Source: Corella eumyota (Eukaryota > Chordata > Ascidiacea > Phlebobranchia > Corellidae). Taken from it: a stretch of 64,000 nucleotides of DNA. Below are positions 36,201 to 47,600 of this stretch, in pieces (positions within the stretch are counted from its first letter, which is position 1; each line of letters opens with the position of its first letter). Location: NCBI GenBank assembly GCA_963082875.1, contig OY720098.1, positions 744,001-808,000 on the forward strand. The letters run 5' to 3'. A model generated the notes under the pieces. That model made no database searches. It had not been told where the DNA came from and worked only from the letters and a program-made list of their open reading frames with translations. The translations under genes and the position numbers were made by a program.

Positions 36201-39025
36201 ATTTAGGAAGGAATTATTTCAATTTAATATTTTTTAGGTTGACTGTTTTTTTTACTTTATTTTAACTATTCGATAGCCTGCCTTATAGTCGGTATTTTAA
36301 TTCTTGTAATATGGTCGCAACTCTCAACTAATTTTCGCATGTGATAATTTACCCACGAACCACAAACTGCAGTTCAATTTATTTTGTAGGATTAATAATT
36401 GGACTTACAGAATCATCCCCTAAACTCTATTATATATTTATAGATTAAATATTTAAACAATTCTAATAAAATTTTCTTTTTACACCCACACAAATAATTA
36501 AGATCAAACTTCATTGAAATCCATTACTCAACATTTAAATTTATTTTAAACAAAACAAAAAACTAAGCACTATAATGCTTTCAATGGACAAAAAACATAA
36601 ATATATGTGTGTTTAATAACTTAGAATTAATACTGTAAGTAGACTAGCAAAATAATAGTAAAAAATATTCCGTAAACAGGCTTTCAACTAGTTGTTTAAT
36701 AAAAATTGAATGTTTTTATTAACCTTTTTTTCCAGTCAAGGAATCTTATGTTTTTACTATAACATTTATTTAATTGAAGTTGTTAATCATCCATTTAGGG
36801 GTATAACTAAAATATTTAGAACTATAACTATATTCTCCTAATGGTGATAAAAAAGCTTTTAAAAATGTTACTATGATTTTCAATACAAAAATAAATCTAA
36901 TTATAGCAATTATAAACTTTTATAAACCATTCAACTTTGAAAAATCTTATTGACTATTTTATTACCTTTTCTAAAAAACACAAATTTAATAAAACCTAAT
37001 TATAGGTCATTAGGAAACTGTAATGCTTATATCGCTTTTTCTAAACAAACTTTTCTTACAACACAATACAACAAAAACTTTAGAATATATTAATAATAAA
37101 AATTCTTTATTTAACCTTATCTTGAAGTTTACTACAGGCATTATATATTTTAAACAATTAAGAAACAATACCCAAAATTAACTGCAAATTATGATAATAA
37201 TTCCTTCATAAAATTACTAACATTATAAAGTAATTATATCATACACTTCAAAAGCAATAGAACCCTTAAAACCACTTTAAGTAAAATCTACTTAAAAAAC
37301 TACCAACCTTCTGATGATAATTCCTTCCACGTTACTTTCATTCCCCCATGTTTCCCTGATTGATTTTCTTCTGTCGAACTGGGAGGTGGTTGATTTGATG
37401 ACAATAAGTAGAAACACAGGTAGGGGGTTTAAGTCTTCACCCCTGCATTTGTCTGGTTCATTGTAGATATATGGGTAATATTTTTGCTGGAGATATAATA
37501 AAAATTGTGGTTATAACTAGGGATGGGCTGAAATCCAAATTACTCGGATTCGACGAACCCGAGTATTTTGTCGCGATACTCGGCCGAGTCCGAGTACTCG
37601 GTTATGATGTCATTTAAACGTATATAACTGTTCACGAGAACCTTTCCCGCATAATTTTAAAACTGCAAAATTTGCCAAAAAACACGTATTTATGGATTAT
37701 AAAAGGTTTAACGTTGGCAAAACTACTTACCGCTGATAGCAATATCATTTTAAGTCCAAACGAAAATGTTAAAGTCTCAAATTTATTATGCGTAAAATTT
37801 AGTAAAAATAGTGTAGTAAAAAGTGTATTAGTTGCGCAATTGTTGCTTAAATAACGTAATATAATTAAGAGTAGATTATAAATTATTAGAAAAAGGCAAA
37901 CCTCGTGTTTTTTTATGTTTAGTAAATCGTATACGATCTTAAATGACAAATTATTACTCGGCGTCCGAGTACTAAAAAATGCTGCTCGACGAGCACGAGT
38001 ATTAAAATATGCTTAATACTCGGGCCAAGTACTCGGACTCGGATTCGATTGGCCCATCCCTAGTTATAACTAACATATTTATTTTTTTTATAAAGCTTGA
38101 ATCACAAAAAAAATTGGGCAACAAGAATACAGCCTTTAAAGAAAAGAATATTCGTTGTTTTTTATCCTTTACCTTAAAAGGTTAACTTTACGACGTAAAC
38201 ATAAAGTAACATTTATTACCCCAACCTAGTTTTAAATTGACTTTGGCAGTTTTGGATATTAAAGATTAGAAATGCTCAACAATAAAAATGTATTGTTACG
38301 TCTTAATTAAGGGGGCTACAGCATAAGATCAAAGGAGATAGAACCCAGGGTCTTATGTAGTCCAGTCTGAAAAGTAGGGCAGTTTTCGATGAGATCTCGA
38401 GCATGCAAGCATAAAAAATGGCGTGACCATGCGCGCCGCGTACTACAATTTTCGGTCTACGCATGCATGCATGATTTATGTTGGCGTGTTTTACTTAAAT
38501 CTAGCTTAAATATACAAGGAGTCAGTATTGCGCAAATGTAAATTTTTTTAAAAACCAAACGTGTAAAACGTTAATTTCGGGCGTGCATTTTTTCACCGAA
38601 AAAAATGTTGTGTGTGCACGCTGCCCTACTTTCCAGACTGGCATGTAGTGATGCCAAGTGTTTCAACTACTATATTATGCCACCTGTAATTCTTATAAAT
38701 ATAAATTGGAAATTTTTAATTTAAATAATACCTGAGAATATTCTAATTGTTTTTCTGGAGTTGCTTCTTTTTCTTTTTTCTCAGATTCTACTTCACGCGT
38801 CACCGATTTCTCGGCATTTCTTAAATACTCAACTTTTTCTGATTCCAGTCGACGAACAGTGTTCGTTAATTCAATAAATCGAGCCGCAAAATAAAACATA
38901 TTAAGTAAAAAAATAACAACAATAAATCCCTTCACGAAATTAACTCGATGCTTCCATAAACAATTTGCAACTGAAAGTGAATTATTGCTCGAGTAAGTCC
39001 AGTTGGCACCATTTTTTACAGCCAT
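33297..39025 (-). CDS. Family-31 beta-1,3-glycosyltransferase, B3GNT-like
   Basis: Exons 39025-38732, 37486-37308, 36191-36008 and 33785-33297 join in phase to 381 residues. It is a type II Golgi protein: cytoplasmic N-terminus, membrane segment at about residues 31-50 (FVKGFIVVIFLLNMFYFAAR) and a charged coiled stem (about 52-95). Family-31 signatures are in order: FDRRKSIRETWG (about 136-147), EYHDIIQGDFHDSFRNLT, FIFK then GDDDVFVN (DxD metal/UDP-sugar site, about 220-227, split by an intron), YPPYVSGGGFVMSS and PIDDAFLGVCL. The last motif and the following LGMKPQNHKGF resemble B3GNTs, which add GlcNAc beta-1,3 to galactose, more than B3GALTs, which usually have EDVYVG. Exact acceptor is unknown. 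The first and third introns are long; the first holds two transposons and a SINE. Confidence 0.9.
33786..36007. other. Long third intron of the glycosyltransferase gene
   Basis: 2.2 kb, very AT-rich, between the exon ending FIFK and the exon starting GDDDVFVN. Nothing coding was found; short frames at 33823-34092, 34039-34230 and 35573-35767 are composition artefacts. A weak copy of the TGTGGTGTG repeat is at about 35690-35765. Confidence 0.6.
36265..36420 (-). repeat. Short interspersed repeat, TGTGGTGTG family (reverse)
   Basis: Reverse copy in intron 2 of the glycosyltransferase: AATATGGTCGCAACTCTCAA, then ATAATTTACCCACGAACCAC. It matches the complement of 9775-9935. Confidence 0.5.
37518..38062. 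mobile_element. hAT-like nonautonomous DNA transposon with 8-bp target duplication
   Basis: The ends are TAGGGATGGGC and GCCCATCCCTA, and the flanks on both sides are GTTATAAC, an exact 8-bp duplication. The subterminal DNA is full of ACTCGG/CCGAGT repeats (for example GAGTCCGAGTACTCGG). Length is 545 bp, with no transposase; the two opposed short frames (37632-37949 and 37672-37854) are not convincing proteins. Short inverted ends with an 8-bp duplication fit the hAT superfamily. It sits in the first intron of the glycosyltransferase gene. Confidence 0.85.
38143..38690 (-). mobile_element. tRNA-derived SINE split by a MITE
   Basis: Reverse SINE: tail TTTATCCTTTACCTTAAAAG, core CCCAACCTAGTTTTAAATTG, B-box area ATAGAACCCAGGGTCTTATG, then after the insertion ATGTAGTGATGCCAAGTGTT and TATTATGCCACCTGT at the A-box end. 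The interruption is the element at 38362-38641. Confidence 0.75.
38362..38641. mobile_element. MITE with CCAGTCTGAAAAGTAGGGCAG inverted ends
   Basis: The left end CCAGTCTGAAAAGTAGGGCA and right end TGCCCTACTTTCCAGACTGG are near-perfect inverted repeats of about 20 bp. Flanks are TATGTAGT and CATGTAGT, an 8-bp duplication with one mismatch, which suggests hAT. The interior is GC-richer than its surroundings (GCATGCATGC, GCGCGCCGCG). It is nested in a SINE, so it is the younger insertion. Confidence 0.8.
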
Positions 39026-39150
39026 TTAAAGTCTTTTTAAGCACCTTGGTTGTTTTGGAACAATATCATAAAGAAGTGGTGCACCAATACCTGAGATTGT
39101 TGATAATCTAAAATAGAAAAAATATTAAGTTTATTATTGTAGTCTTAAGT

Positions 39151-39435
39151 GGACAGCGTGATGTAGTGGTAAGAACTTTTGCTACACCACACATGAGGTC
39201 GTGGGTTCAATCCCCACTGCTCTCATGCTGCAGCACCCTTGAGTAAGGTGCTATAAATGGTATAAACTTCTGCTGAGCCAACACTTAATCAGCAGCTTAA
39301 TTACCGGGCAGTTATAATTTATAATATCCCAAACTATCAAAGGCAACTCGAGACTGGGTTGGGATAACTGTTGTTACTCTGTATTTAGGTCGCGCATTTG
39401 ACTTTTCCACATGGAGGACAAAGATATATACAAAA
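39151..39435 (+). mobile_element. tRNA-derived SINE, near full length
   Basis: Head GCGTGATGTAGTGGTAAGAA (A box) and GAGGTCGTGGGTTCAATCCC (B box), then GCTGAGCCAACACTTAATCA, core CGAGACTGGGTTGGGATAAC and tail GGACAAAGATATATAC. A Pol III promoter pair in a tRNA-like head with an unrelated body defines a SINE. It lies just upstream of the glycosyltransferase start. Confidence 0.85.
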
Positions 39436-39442
39436 CAAGTTC

Positions 39443-39645
39443 AGGTCAGTAGTGTGGTGTAGTGGTCAAAACACTCGGCTTTTATGTTGAACTGAACTTA
39501 ATAAGGCGTTATAAATGATGTAAACTCCCACTTAGTCAACACTTATTTAACAGTAAAATTATCGACGAATTTTAATCTATATTATCCAAAACCGACAAAG
39601 GGAGGCTGGGTTGGGGTAACTAACAGAACTAATGTTACTCTAAGT
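39443..39645 (+). mobile_element. tRNA-derived SINE, degenerate
   Basis: Second copy directly after the previous one: GTAGTGTGGTGTAGTGGTCA head with the B-box part lost, then TTAGTCAACACTTATTTAAC and GAGGCTGGGTTGGGGTAACT. Confidence 0.7.
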
Positions 39646-40557
39646 TAATGTCATTAAGTTGCCAGTTTACATATATTATAAGTATCAAAGTACCTAAAAT
39701 TAAACTTAGGATTTATACTATCCAGCTATCCGACTATCATTTCTTTACTTTTTACGTTAAAAAAATTATAATAAAGACAAAAAAAACAAAAAAATATCGA
39801 AAAAAAATATTTAGATTAAAATTACAAAATTTAACATCTTAATTTAATAATGACTAGTTAGCTAAATTATAAAATACTCACCATTAATTCTTTAAATCAA
39901 ATAAATCTTGTATTTCATGAATAAAAATGTAAAAAGGTTCAACTTTTTCCCATTCCTAACACCGGTGTTAAGAAATACGTCATAATTAAACAACAATAGT
40001 ATTTAATTTTTGTTTATCCTCAATATATTAATGCATTTTAGGATTTAAATTTAATAAAACAAAACTAAATTTGATTACTTAAATTTATTAATTATATTGT
40101 AAATAATATTTAATTTATCAACTTATAAACTTTTAAAACTAGTAAATTAAATAAACACTAAGATTCTGTTAAAAATAATTAATGGCAAAGTGATTGATAA
40201 TCGCATTTCCGTTGTTTGTGTTTACATTTCACAAAAATCAAATTTCCTGAACAAAAATAAAACCTGTTGCATCAAATTCTAAAATATTTTTAAACAAAAA
40301 ATAAATTAAAGTCTTAGACCAGTCATGGGTAAAATAAAAGTTTTTCGTATGTAATAGACAGGTTTTTGTGACGTCATACTACTATCCTGTTTAGTCATTA
40401 TGTATGTGTGGTTTCGTTAACATAAAAACATATGTAAGCTAAGATTAAAGATTGAAAGTCAAAAACGAAAAAATATTTGAATATTTAGCATAATCTGTAA
40501 AATAGTAGAAATATTTATATTCAAACTAAAAAGAATTTAAGTAAAAACTTGAAGTAG

Positions 40558-43500
40558 ATGTCTACACGTTCTAGTATTCAATTAAACCCAGTTGTTACAA
40601 GGCAAAACAATGATAATGAACAAACAATGAATCAACAATCAACAAGTGACAATACAACAACAATCACAATCGAACAAGAACAAACGACCATTGTTCCAAA
40701 CGTAATTTAAATAAGAAATAACTTAAAATTCATTTTGAGAAAATAAATCTCATATCATAAGAATTAATATTGTCTATGACGCCATAGTTATTATTAACAT
40801 TTAACAATGGTTTATTGTTGACAGAGACATCTGAAAGTGTTTTGGGGATTGTTTGGATTCTTCAGACGATGTTTAATTTTTTTTTTAATAATTATTTTGA
40901 CAAATTCTAAAATTCTTGTCATACCAGGAATCGTGAAATCGATTTTCAAGGTATGTGACGTCATAAGTAAATGAAACTTTTTGTGACGTAATATCCGGTT
41001 AAAATATTTATTTTTAAATGTCTTAACTTAAAAATTAGTAATTTTTTAAAAGCATTTTTTAAGTAATTAAGTTTTTATTTTTTTGTATTTTTATTGTAAA
41101 TTTATTTTATGTATTTAACTTTTACAATTTTATTTATTGTTACGTTTACGTAGTTCAAAATTAAAGCTTTTATTGTTACGTCATATAAGCCTTTAAACCT
41201 GTTGTTGTTTAGTGCCTCCCTATTATTACGTTGCAAGTATTCGTCTCGAAACGAAACAAAACAATTAGAAATTTCTGGAAAAATAAATTCGCGGTTTTTG
41301 TTTTCGCTGGATTGTTGATTTCCTGGCTTTCCGATGCTTTTCTAGAATTTAAAGACAACGAAGACACACAAGTTCTTTTTACAATCGGTGGGTTTGTGAT
41401 GTCATTACACTTTATTATAACGTCATAATTTTTTTAAATTCTGATTGGTTAATTTTAACAAACTTTTTATTTATTTATTATAAATTAATTGCGGTAATTA
41501 ATTAAATAACCTATTTTTTTTAATTAATTAACTTTTTTATTTAAATAATTATTGTTGAACCGGCAGCGTGGTGTAGTAGTCAGAACACTTGCTACACCAC
41601 ACATGAGGTCGTGGGTTTAATCCCCACTGATCTTATGCTGTAGCGCCCTTGGGTAAGGCGCTATAAACGGTATGAACTCCTGCTGAGCCAGCACTTAATC
41701 AGCAGCTTAATTATCGGGCAATTATAGTCTCTATAATATCCCAAACTGCCACAGACAACTCGAGACTGGGTCGGAGTATAGTTGTTACTGTATGTTAAAG
41801 CTGTGAATTTGTCCGACATCGAGGATAAAGTTATATACCAAAATAAATAAATAATTTTTTTTCTAGGATTATTTATCGCAAGTTTGGGTTTATTTTTTTA
41901 CTCCTGCGCTTTCGGTTGGAAACCGTTTAAGTCAAGGTTATTATGGAGGAGTTGTATCGCCACTGCGTTGAGTTTAGCGTGAGTATTATGACGTCATAGT
42001 TAGTGTTATTCTACTTTATTGTATTAGTGTAAGTAGTGACTTTTTAATCTTATTTGCAAAAAGAGATAAAAAAACTAAAAAAAAGTTTTGTGACGTCATA
42101 AACATTTTATTACAACATAATATAACTAAAAGGCATCTGCATACTTTTTGAAAACTATGATTCCGAAGACGGCTTTTTACTGAAATTTAAGTTTATATGT
42201 ATTTTAAAAAATTAAGGGCATTCAGGGTAGGGTTGGGGTAAGCTAGGATTAATAAAAAATGTATAAATAAAAGTTAAATCGTGTTTTTGGACATTTTCGG
42301 AGAACCGTCCATTTAGTAACAAAAATTTCGGTAAACTACATTTTCTAGTTTTGTATACACGACAAGTAGTGCAGGATCACTTAAAGATAGAGGATTAGAA
42401 GTTCAAATTGGGATTGGATTTTATGTTGTTGGATTATTCTTGGTACAGTGGAGAGGGTGGGCCAGAATCTCACTTTACGATTTTGTGGATGGTAAGTTTT
42501 AAGGTTTTTATTAGTACGAAAAATTTAATATAAAAAATAATAGTTGAAGGCCAGCTTGTGGTCGAAATTTTAATTGTTGTAATATGGTTGCAACTCTTAA
42601 CTAATATTAAACCGGCACCGTGGTGTAGTGGTAAGAACACTTGCTAATCAGCAATATGATTATCAGGCAATTATATTCTATAATATCCCAAACTGCTAAA
42701 GGCAACTCGAGACTGGGTCGGAGTAACTGATGTTACTCTATGTTTAAGTCGCGCATTCGACTTTCCCACATCGAAAATAAAGATATATACGAAAAAACTG
42801 CAGTTTTGTTTATTTTAAAAGCCTATGGATTAGACGTACATATATATGTATGTCATTTAAACAGGGGGGAAAAAAGCTAAACATATTTTTATTGATAACA
42901 AATTTACCTTTTGCGTTTTTTTTTTTAATTTTTATTACATTTAATGCGGCTCATTTACATTAAAGTTTAGAAATTAATTTATTTTTAGCAATTTTTATGA
43001 CGTCATAGTAAGCGACAAACAAAACATCTGTTAACAATTAACTATTTTTTCCCGATTTGTAAAAAAAACTGCTTCGTCATTGTGTGTAAAAATCGAAAAA
43101 AAAATTTACATTTTTTAAAATTAATTTTGAAATTTTTTTACATAGTAATTAAGAATAATTTTTTTCCAGGTCGAGTTTATGAAATATTTGGAGCCTTTGG
43201 ATCGACTTTAAACCTCATCTACGGAGGCTTACTTTTAATGTTTCCGTTGAATGAGTTAGAACTTATTAGAACAATTATTTTCTACTTGACTCAACTTCTG
43301 ATCGCACTCTCAGTACTCGATGGAGACAATATTGAGTGGACTCAAGATATTAACGACGCAAAGAAAAAGTAAAACTTGAAAATTTAAGTAACTTTTATTT
43401 AAGACAATATCAATAGTTTTAAGATAGTCTCTAAACATTAAGATGTTGTTTATTTATTTTTAACAAGAAAGGGAGGTATATAGAAAGTTTTTGGCCAAAT

Positions 43501-43861
43501 AGCATGACATTGCTGGTAATCGAACTTTGAGACCTTTACTCAATGCAATACCCACGTTTCCTTCTTCCTTGATGTTGTGGAACAGTAATGGGACTTACCT
43601 TATTGCCGTAACATCACCCGATCTTGGGTTTTAAGTTTGTATATAAAGAAAATGCAATTGTATAGCGTTGTTGTTTAGACAGGGCCACAGCAAGAATCGA
43701 ACTCTGAACCTCATAAGGCGATTTTTAATATCATAAAACCCTTGAAACAACAACCAAAAATATTTTTTTCCAGAAAAATTCGATTAGAATCAAGTACAGA
43801 AAACGCGAAGTCGTTTTTCCGGGAATTCCCTAAAATATTATTTGGTTGGATATTTTCATAA
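40558..43861 (+). CDS. YhhN/TMEM86-like polytopic membrane protein
   Basis: Exons 40558-40701, 40825-40950, 41213-41387, 41867-41978, 42349-42491 and 43170-43372 join in phase to 300 residues. After a Gln/Asn/Thr-rich N-terminus (about 48 residues) come several membrane helices: LIFFLIIILTNSKILVIPGI, FAVFVFAGLLISWLSDAFLE, GLFIASLGLFFYSCAFGW, IGIGFYVVGLFLVQW and IIFYLTQLLIALSVLDGD. LLISWLSDAFLEF followed by LGLFFYSCAF, and the closing YLTQLLIALSV, match the YhhN pattern (GDxxL, HxxY-type region, YxxAQxLI). TMEM86 proteins of this family are lysoplasmalogenases that cleave the vinyl-ether bond of lysoplasmalogens; activity here is inferred. A seventh exon, 43774-43861, fits if the stop-overlapping donor at 43369 is used (see findings). 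The family call is moderate, the exon chain strong. Confidence 0.75.
41560..41850 (+). mobile_element. tRNA-derived SINE, near full length
   Basis: CCGGCAGCGTGGTGTAGTAG head, GAGGTCGTGGGTTTAATCCC B box, core GAGACTGGGTCGGAGTATAG, tail GAGGATAAAGTTATATACC. It sits in the third intron of the YhhN-like gene. Confidence 0.85.
42543..42605 (-). repeat. Fragment of the TGTGGTGTG-family repeat
   Basis: GTTGTAATATGGTTGCAACT and TTAACTAATATT match the reverse copy at 36265-36420. It directly abuts the next SINE. Confidence 0.4.
42609..42795 (+). mobile_element. tRNA-derived SINE with internal deletion
   Basis: CCGGCACCGTGGTGTAGTGG A box followed directly by AATCAGCAATATGATTATCA; the B-box region is deleted. 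Core GAGACTGGGTCGGAGTAACT and tail ATCGAAAATAAAGATATATA are present. Confidence 0.8.
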
Positions 43862-44670
43862 ATATTTCAAATATTAAACTCAAATAATTAAAATATTTTT
43901 AAACATTTTAATTGTAATTATTGTTTTATATGTTAATGTAAATTAAAAAGTTCAATCATTTTTATTTTATTTTAAATATTGGTTAGTTTTTTTACATTAA
44001 ATAAACATAATAAGTTTTATCAATTTTTAAACTTTTAACATAGTTTAATAAATTAAATATATGAGAATTAATTAATAAAGTTAAATGTTTAACTATAATA
44101 TCATAAGCTTAAAAATAAACACTCACATAACAAAGATAAAATATAAGAGGATAAAATCCATAAAGAATAAAAATATTTTAAAATAAGGGGTTTGTTAATA
44201 ACAGAATAATAAGCCTAGGGTAGAAATAGGTTAAGTAAAAGCACTTTAAGGTAAGGTGAAAGATCTCTTTTGCTGGTCCCAATAAAATAAAGGTTAATAA
44301 AGATTTTTTAATTTTACAAAGTAAAGAATATCTCGGATTAAAATTAGAAATTAACACAATATTGGTACATAGCCAACAACTATTGTCATAAATACATAGT
44401 AACCTATACACTTTTTTATAAGTAATAAATCAAATGATTAGCAGGGTGTAGTGTTTAAAACACGTTACTACATATAATTATTGGTTGAATCACCACTGCT
44501 TCTATGCTGTAGTGCCCATAAAGTGTACTTATAACCAAATATATAATGTAACTAGTGAAGTCAACTTAAGACTGGGTTTGGGTGATAAATGTTACTCTAT
44601 TTGAAGTTTGTATTCTACATCAAGGATAAATTAATACAAAGAGCAATTTTTTTTTGACCAATTTCAACAA
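43390..44670. other. Intergenic region between the YhhN-like gene and WDSUB1
   Basis: Apart from the possible last exon at 43774-43861, no coding signal is seen. Decayed tRNA-like SINE pieces occur at about 43480-43560 (GTAATCGAACTTTGAGACC) and 43680-43720 (AGCAAGAATCGAACTCTGAA), and a degenerate main-family SINE at 44434-44635. The remainder is AT-rich. Confidence 0.5.
44434..44635 (+). mobile_element. tRNA-derived SINE, degenerate
   Basis: GCAGGGTGTAGTGTTTAAAA head, GGTTGAATCACCACTGCTTC B-box area, then a shortened body with CTTAAGACTGGGTTTGGGTG and tail CATCAAGGATAAATTAATAC. Confidence 0.65.
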
Positions 44671-44674
44671 AATT

Positions 44675-47600
44675 TTAATCCAAATCAAATTGAACCCAAT
44701 CAGGATGGATACTTTTCTGTTTCTGAACAAAAGTGGAGATCAAGGATTTTAGAGTGTGGTTCATGACTAACTTTTTATTTGGTAAATTAACATTGGTCAT
44801 CGGACTCAAGTTCTTTCCTCTTGAAATCCAATTCTCTATCTCATTTCTTTCATAAGTAAAACCATCTAGAAAATGTAAGTTGGTTATTTAAAACAGTTAA
44901 ATCCTTTGTTTTTGTGTTTTATAAAAATTTAGGCAGCAAATATAAAAATGTTGAAATCCTAATTTAATAGGATTTAACAAAAATGAAAATTTTAAAAAAT
45001 TTATAAAAAAGAACACATTTTTTAACAAAAGTTACCTGAATAATAGTATACTAGATCAAATAGTAAACTTACCTGCAGCAATGACCGGGTCCCTCATAAT
45101 TTGTCGAGATATCGGGCACAAATATTCATCGGGAATTTTTTGTTCAACTTCAAATTTTAGTGAAAAATGGCAAAAAAAAATAATTTTAATTAAAATAAAA
45201 CAATAAAGTTTGTAATAGTTACTTGAAATACTGACAAAAATAAACACAAAAACAGATTTAACAAAATCTATAATTAAATAAGGTTTGGTCAAGTTGATGT
45301 TACCTAATTAGGTCATAAAATTAGCATTTGCATATTAAGAATTTTTTAATAAACAATTATTGCATAAAATCACCATCTAGGTAAATATTAAAATATAAAA
45401 TAACTCACCACTATCTCGTTGCTTCCTCACATCTCGGATCGAAACATCTTGGGAAGTCGAGACATTTTTCCATTGGAGGGAGCCATCTGATTGGTTTGTT
45501 CCACCTACTAGAAAAATGAAAACACAAATTAAGTCTGGTAGCATTAAGCAAGAGTTTCACTTAATTTATCTTATGAAAAAAGGTCGCATAGATATCAAAT
45601 GGGTAAAGGTTAGGGTTTAATCTATGTAAGGTGTAATTTAATATCCATTTGATATACATTTGAATCATAGAATTCATTAAACATGCTAGTTTTATAAGGT
45701 GGGTTAAGTAAGTTATGTTTACAATTAGGATAAAGAACAACATTCTGGTAGTTCAAGGTAGTTTAATAAATATGACATTCAATTACAAATCAAAAGATTC
45801 TAGGTTTGATCCGCACCAGTGCCACACTGTTCACCCTTAAGCCTGTCATTTATTGACTACCACATTACAACAGCACACCCCTACCCTTCAAGAAAAATAA
45901 TAATTTAAGATAATATAAAACAAAAATTAAAAGTTTTTACAACAAAAACCTTGTTGATTAATCACGTTGTGAATAAAAGTTGGGGCAAGTTGTTGTAAAT
46001 TTGGCGGCAACGCTGCAACTAATGAACTTAAGTTGACCTCTGGTGACCCCTTACTGGCCCCTGGTGATCTTTTTGCCTCTTTCATCGATGTTATCGCTCG
46101 TATTATCTTATTTCTATGGCCAAGTGGAGCTAAAAAAATTATAAATTTTTAATAAATTTCTAGTTAATTATTTTTCATTATTAATTAATTTTTTCACCTA
46201 TTCCGAGATCTTTCTGTAAAATATCTGAGGATAAACTCGTCAGTTCTGCTCCATCGATCTCGTTTAAGCGAAACGATTCCTCATATTGTCCGAGTTTTAC
46301 TTCATCGATCAACCACGATGCTACTTGATCACATGACCAATCTTGAAACGGGATTCTGGGGTGCACTAAATTGAGGATAAACTAGTTTTAATGTTGCCAA
46401 AAAATTTAAAAAATTTTCAATATTTTTATTTTATAAAATTGGTTTTGAATATAATACATTTACAATAAACATTAAATGAATAGAAGTTCAATAAATAAAT
46501 TTTAATGTAAATAATATAACAATTGCCTTCTAGTTGGGTTTGTTTATTTGGTGTTTCCTCAAAACTTAGAAGATCTTCAGATTTCTAAAACAACAAAAAT
46601 TATAAACATGTTAAATATTAAAACATATAATGCTATCAGTAGCTTAAAAACACAAACTTTTTATCACAAAAATAATTCTAATTCTATATATATTTATTTT
46701 TCATTAATGCGAAAAGGTCGACTTTACGACCTAAACATAACATCAGTTACTCCGACCCAGTCTCGAGTTGACTTTAGCAGTTTGTGATATTATATGAATT
46801 ATAATTGCCCGATAACTAAGTTGCTGATTTGTTTTGTTTTGACTTAAATAAAGTTAATGTTGTTAAAGCCTCTCTCAAGAACATTATGGCAGGGAAGCAG
46901 TGGTAATTGAACTTCAGAATCTAAATAGTTTAATTAAAAACTCTCATAAATTTAAAAAAAACCTGATGAACTTTATTGTTTTGTGCTGACATCAGTGTTT
47001 GAATATCTAAAAATTTAAAAAGATTTTAATGAAAAAAAGCAAATATAAAAATAAGAATATTTTTTAAAACAAATTCGAACTTTTTATCAAATTATTTAAA
47101 ATCCAAAACAAATTATTTAAAATCCAAAAACAATGTTTACCATTTTTATTCTCAAAGTCCCAAATAATTGCAGTTTTATCATAAGATGTAGAAGCAAGCA
47201 GTCGGTCGTCCGAATTATAACAAACTGACGTCACAATGGCTGTATGTCCATCCAACACCATTATTTGTTCCCCTAAAATCTAATTTTAAAAATTAAAAAA
47301 TAACATTTATAAACATTCTTCTTTTGTACACATTATCCTTGATGTGTGAAAGTCGAATTAGCAACCCAAACATAGAGTAACATTAGTTACCCTGACCCAG
47401 TCTTAAGTTAACTTTTGTAGTTTAGGATATTATTATTTTAATTGCCGATAATTTTACTGCTGATTAAGTGCTGGCTCAGCAGGAGTTCATAACGTTTATA
47501 GCATCCTATTTAGGGCACTACAGCATAAGAGCAGCTCTTATGCTGTAGTGACCAGGGACCTTGAAGCTTAAGTGAAATAATAAATTTGTAACCCTTTAAC

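Noticed and set aside
37632-37949. Frames on both strands inside the hAT-like element as transposase
   Set aside because: About 100 codons, no hAT dimerisation or zinc-finger motif, and AT-rich composition; the element is nonautonomous.
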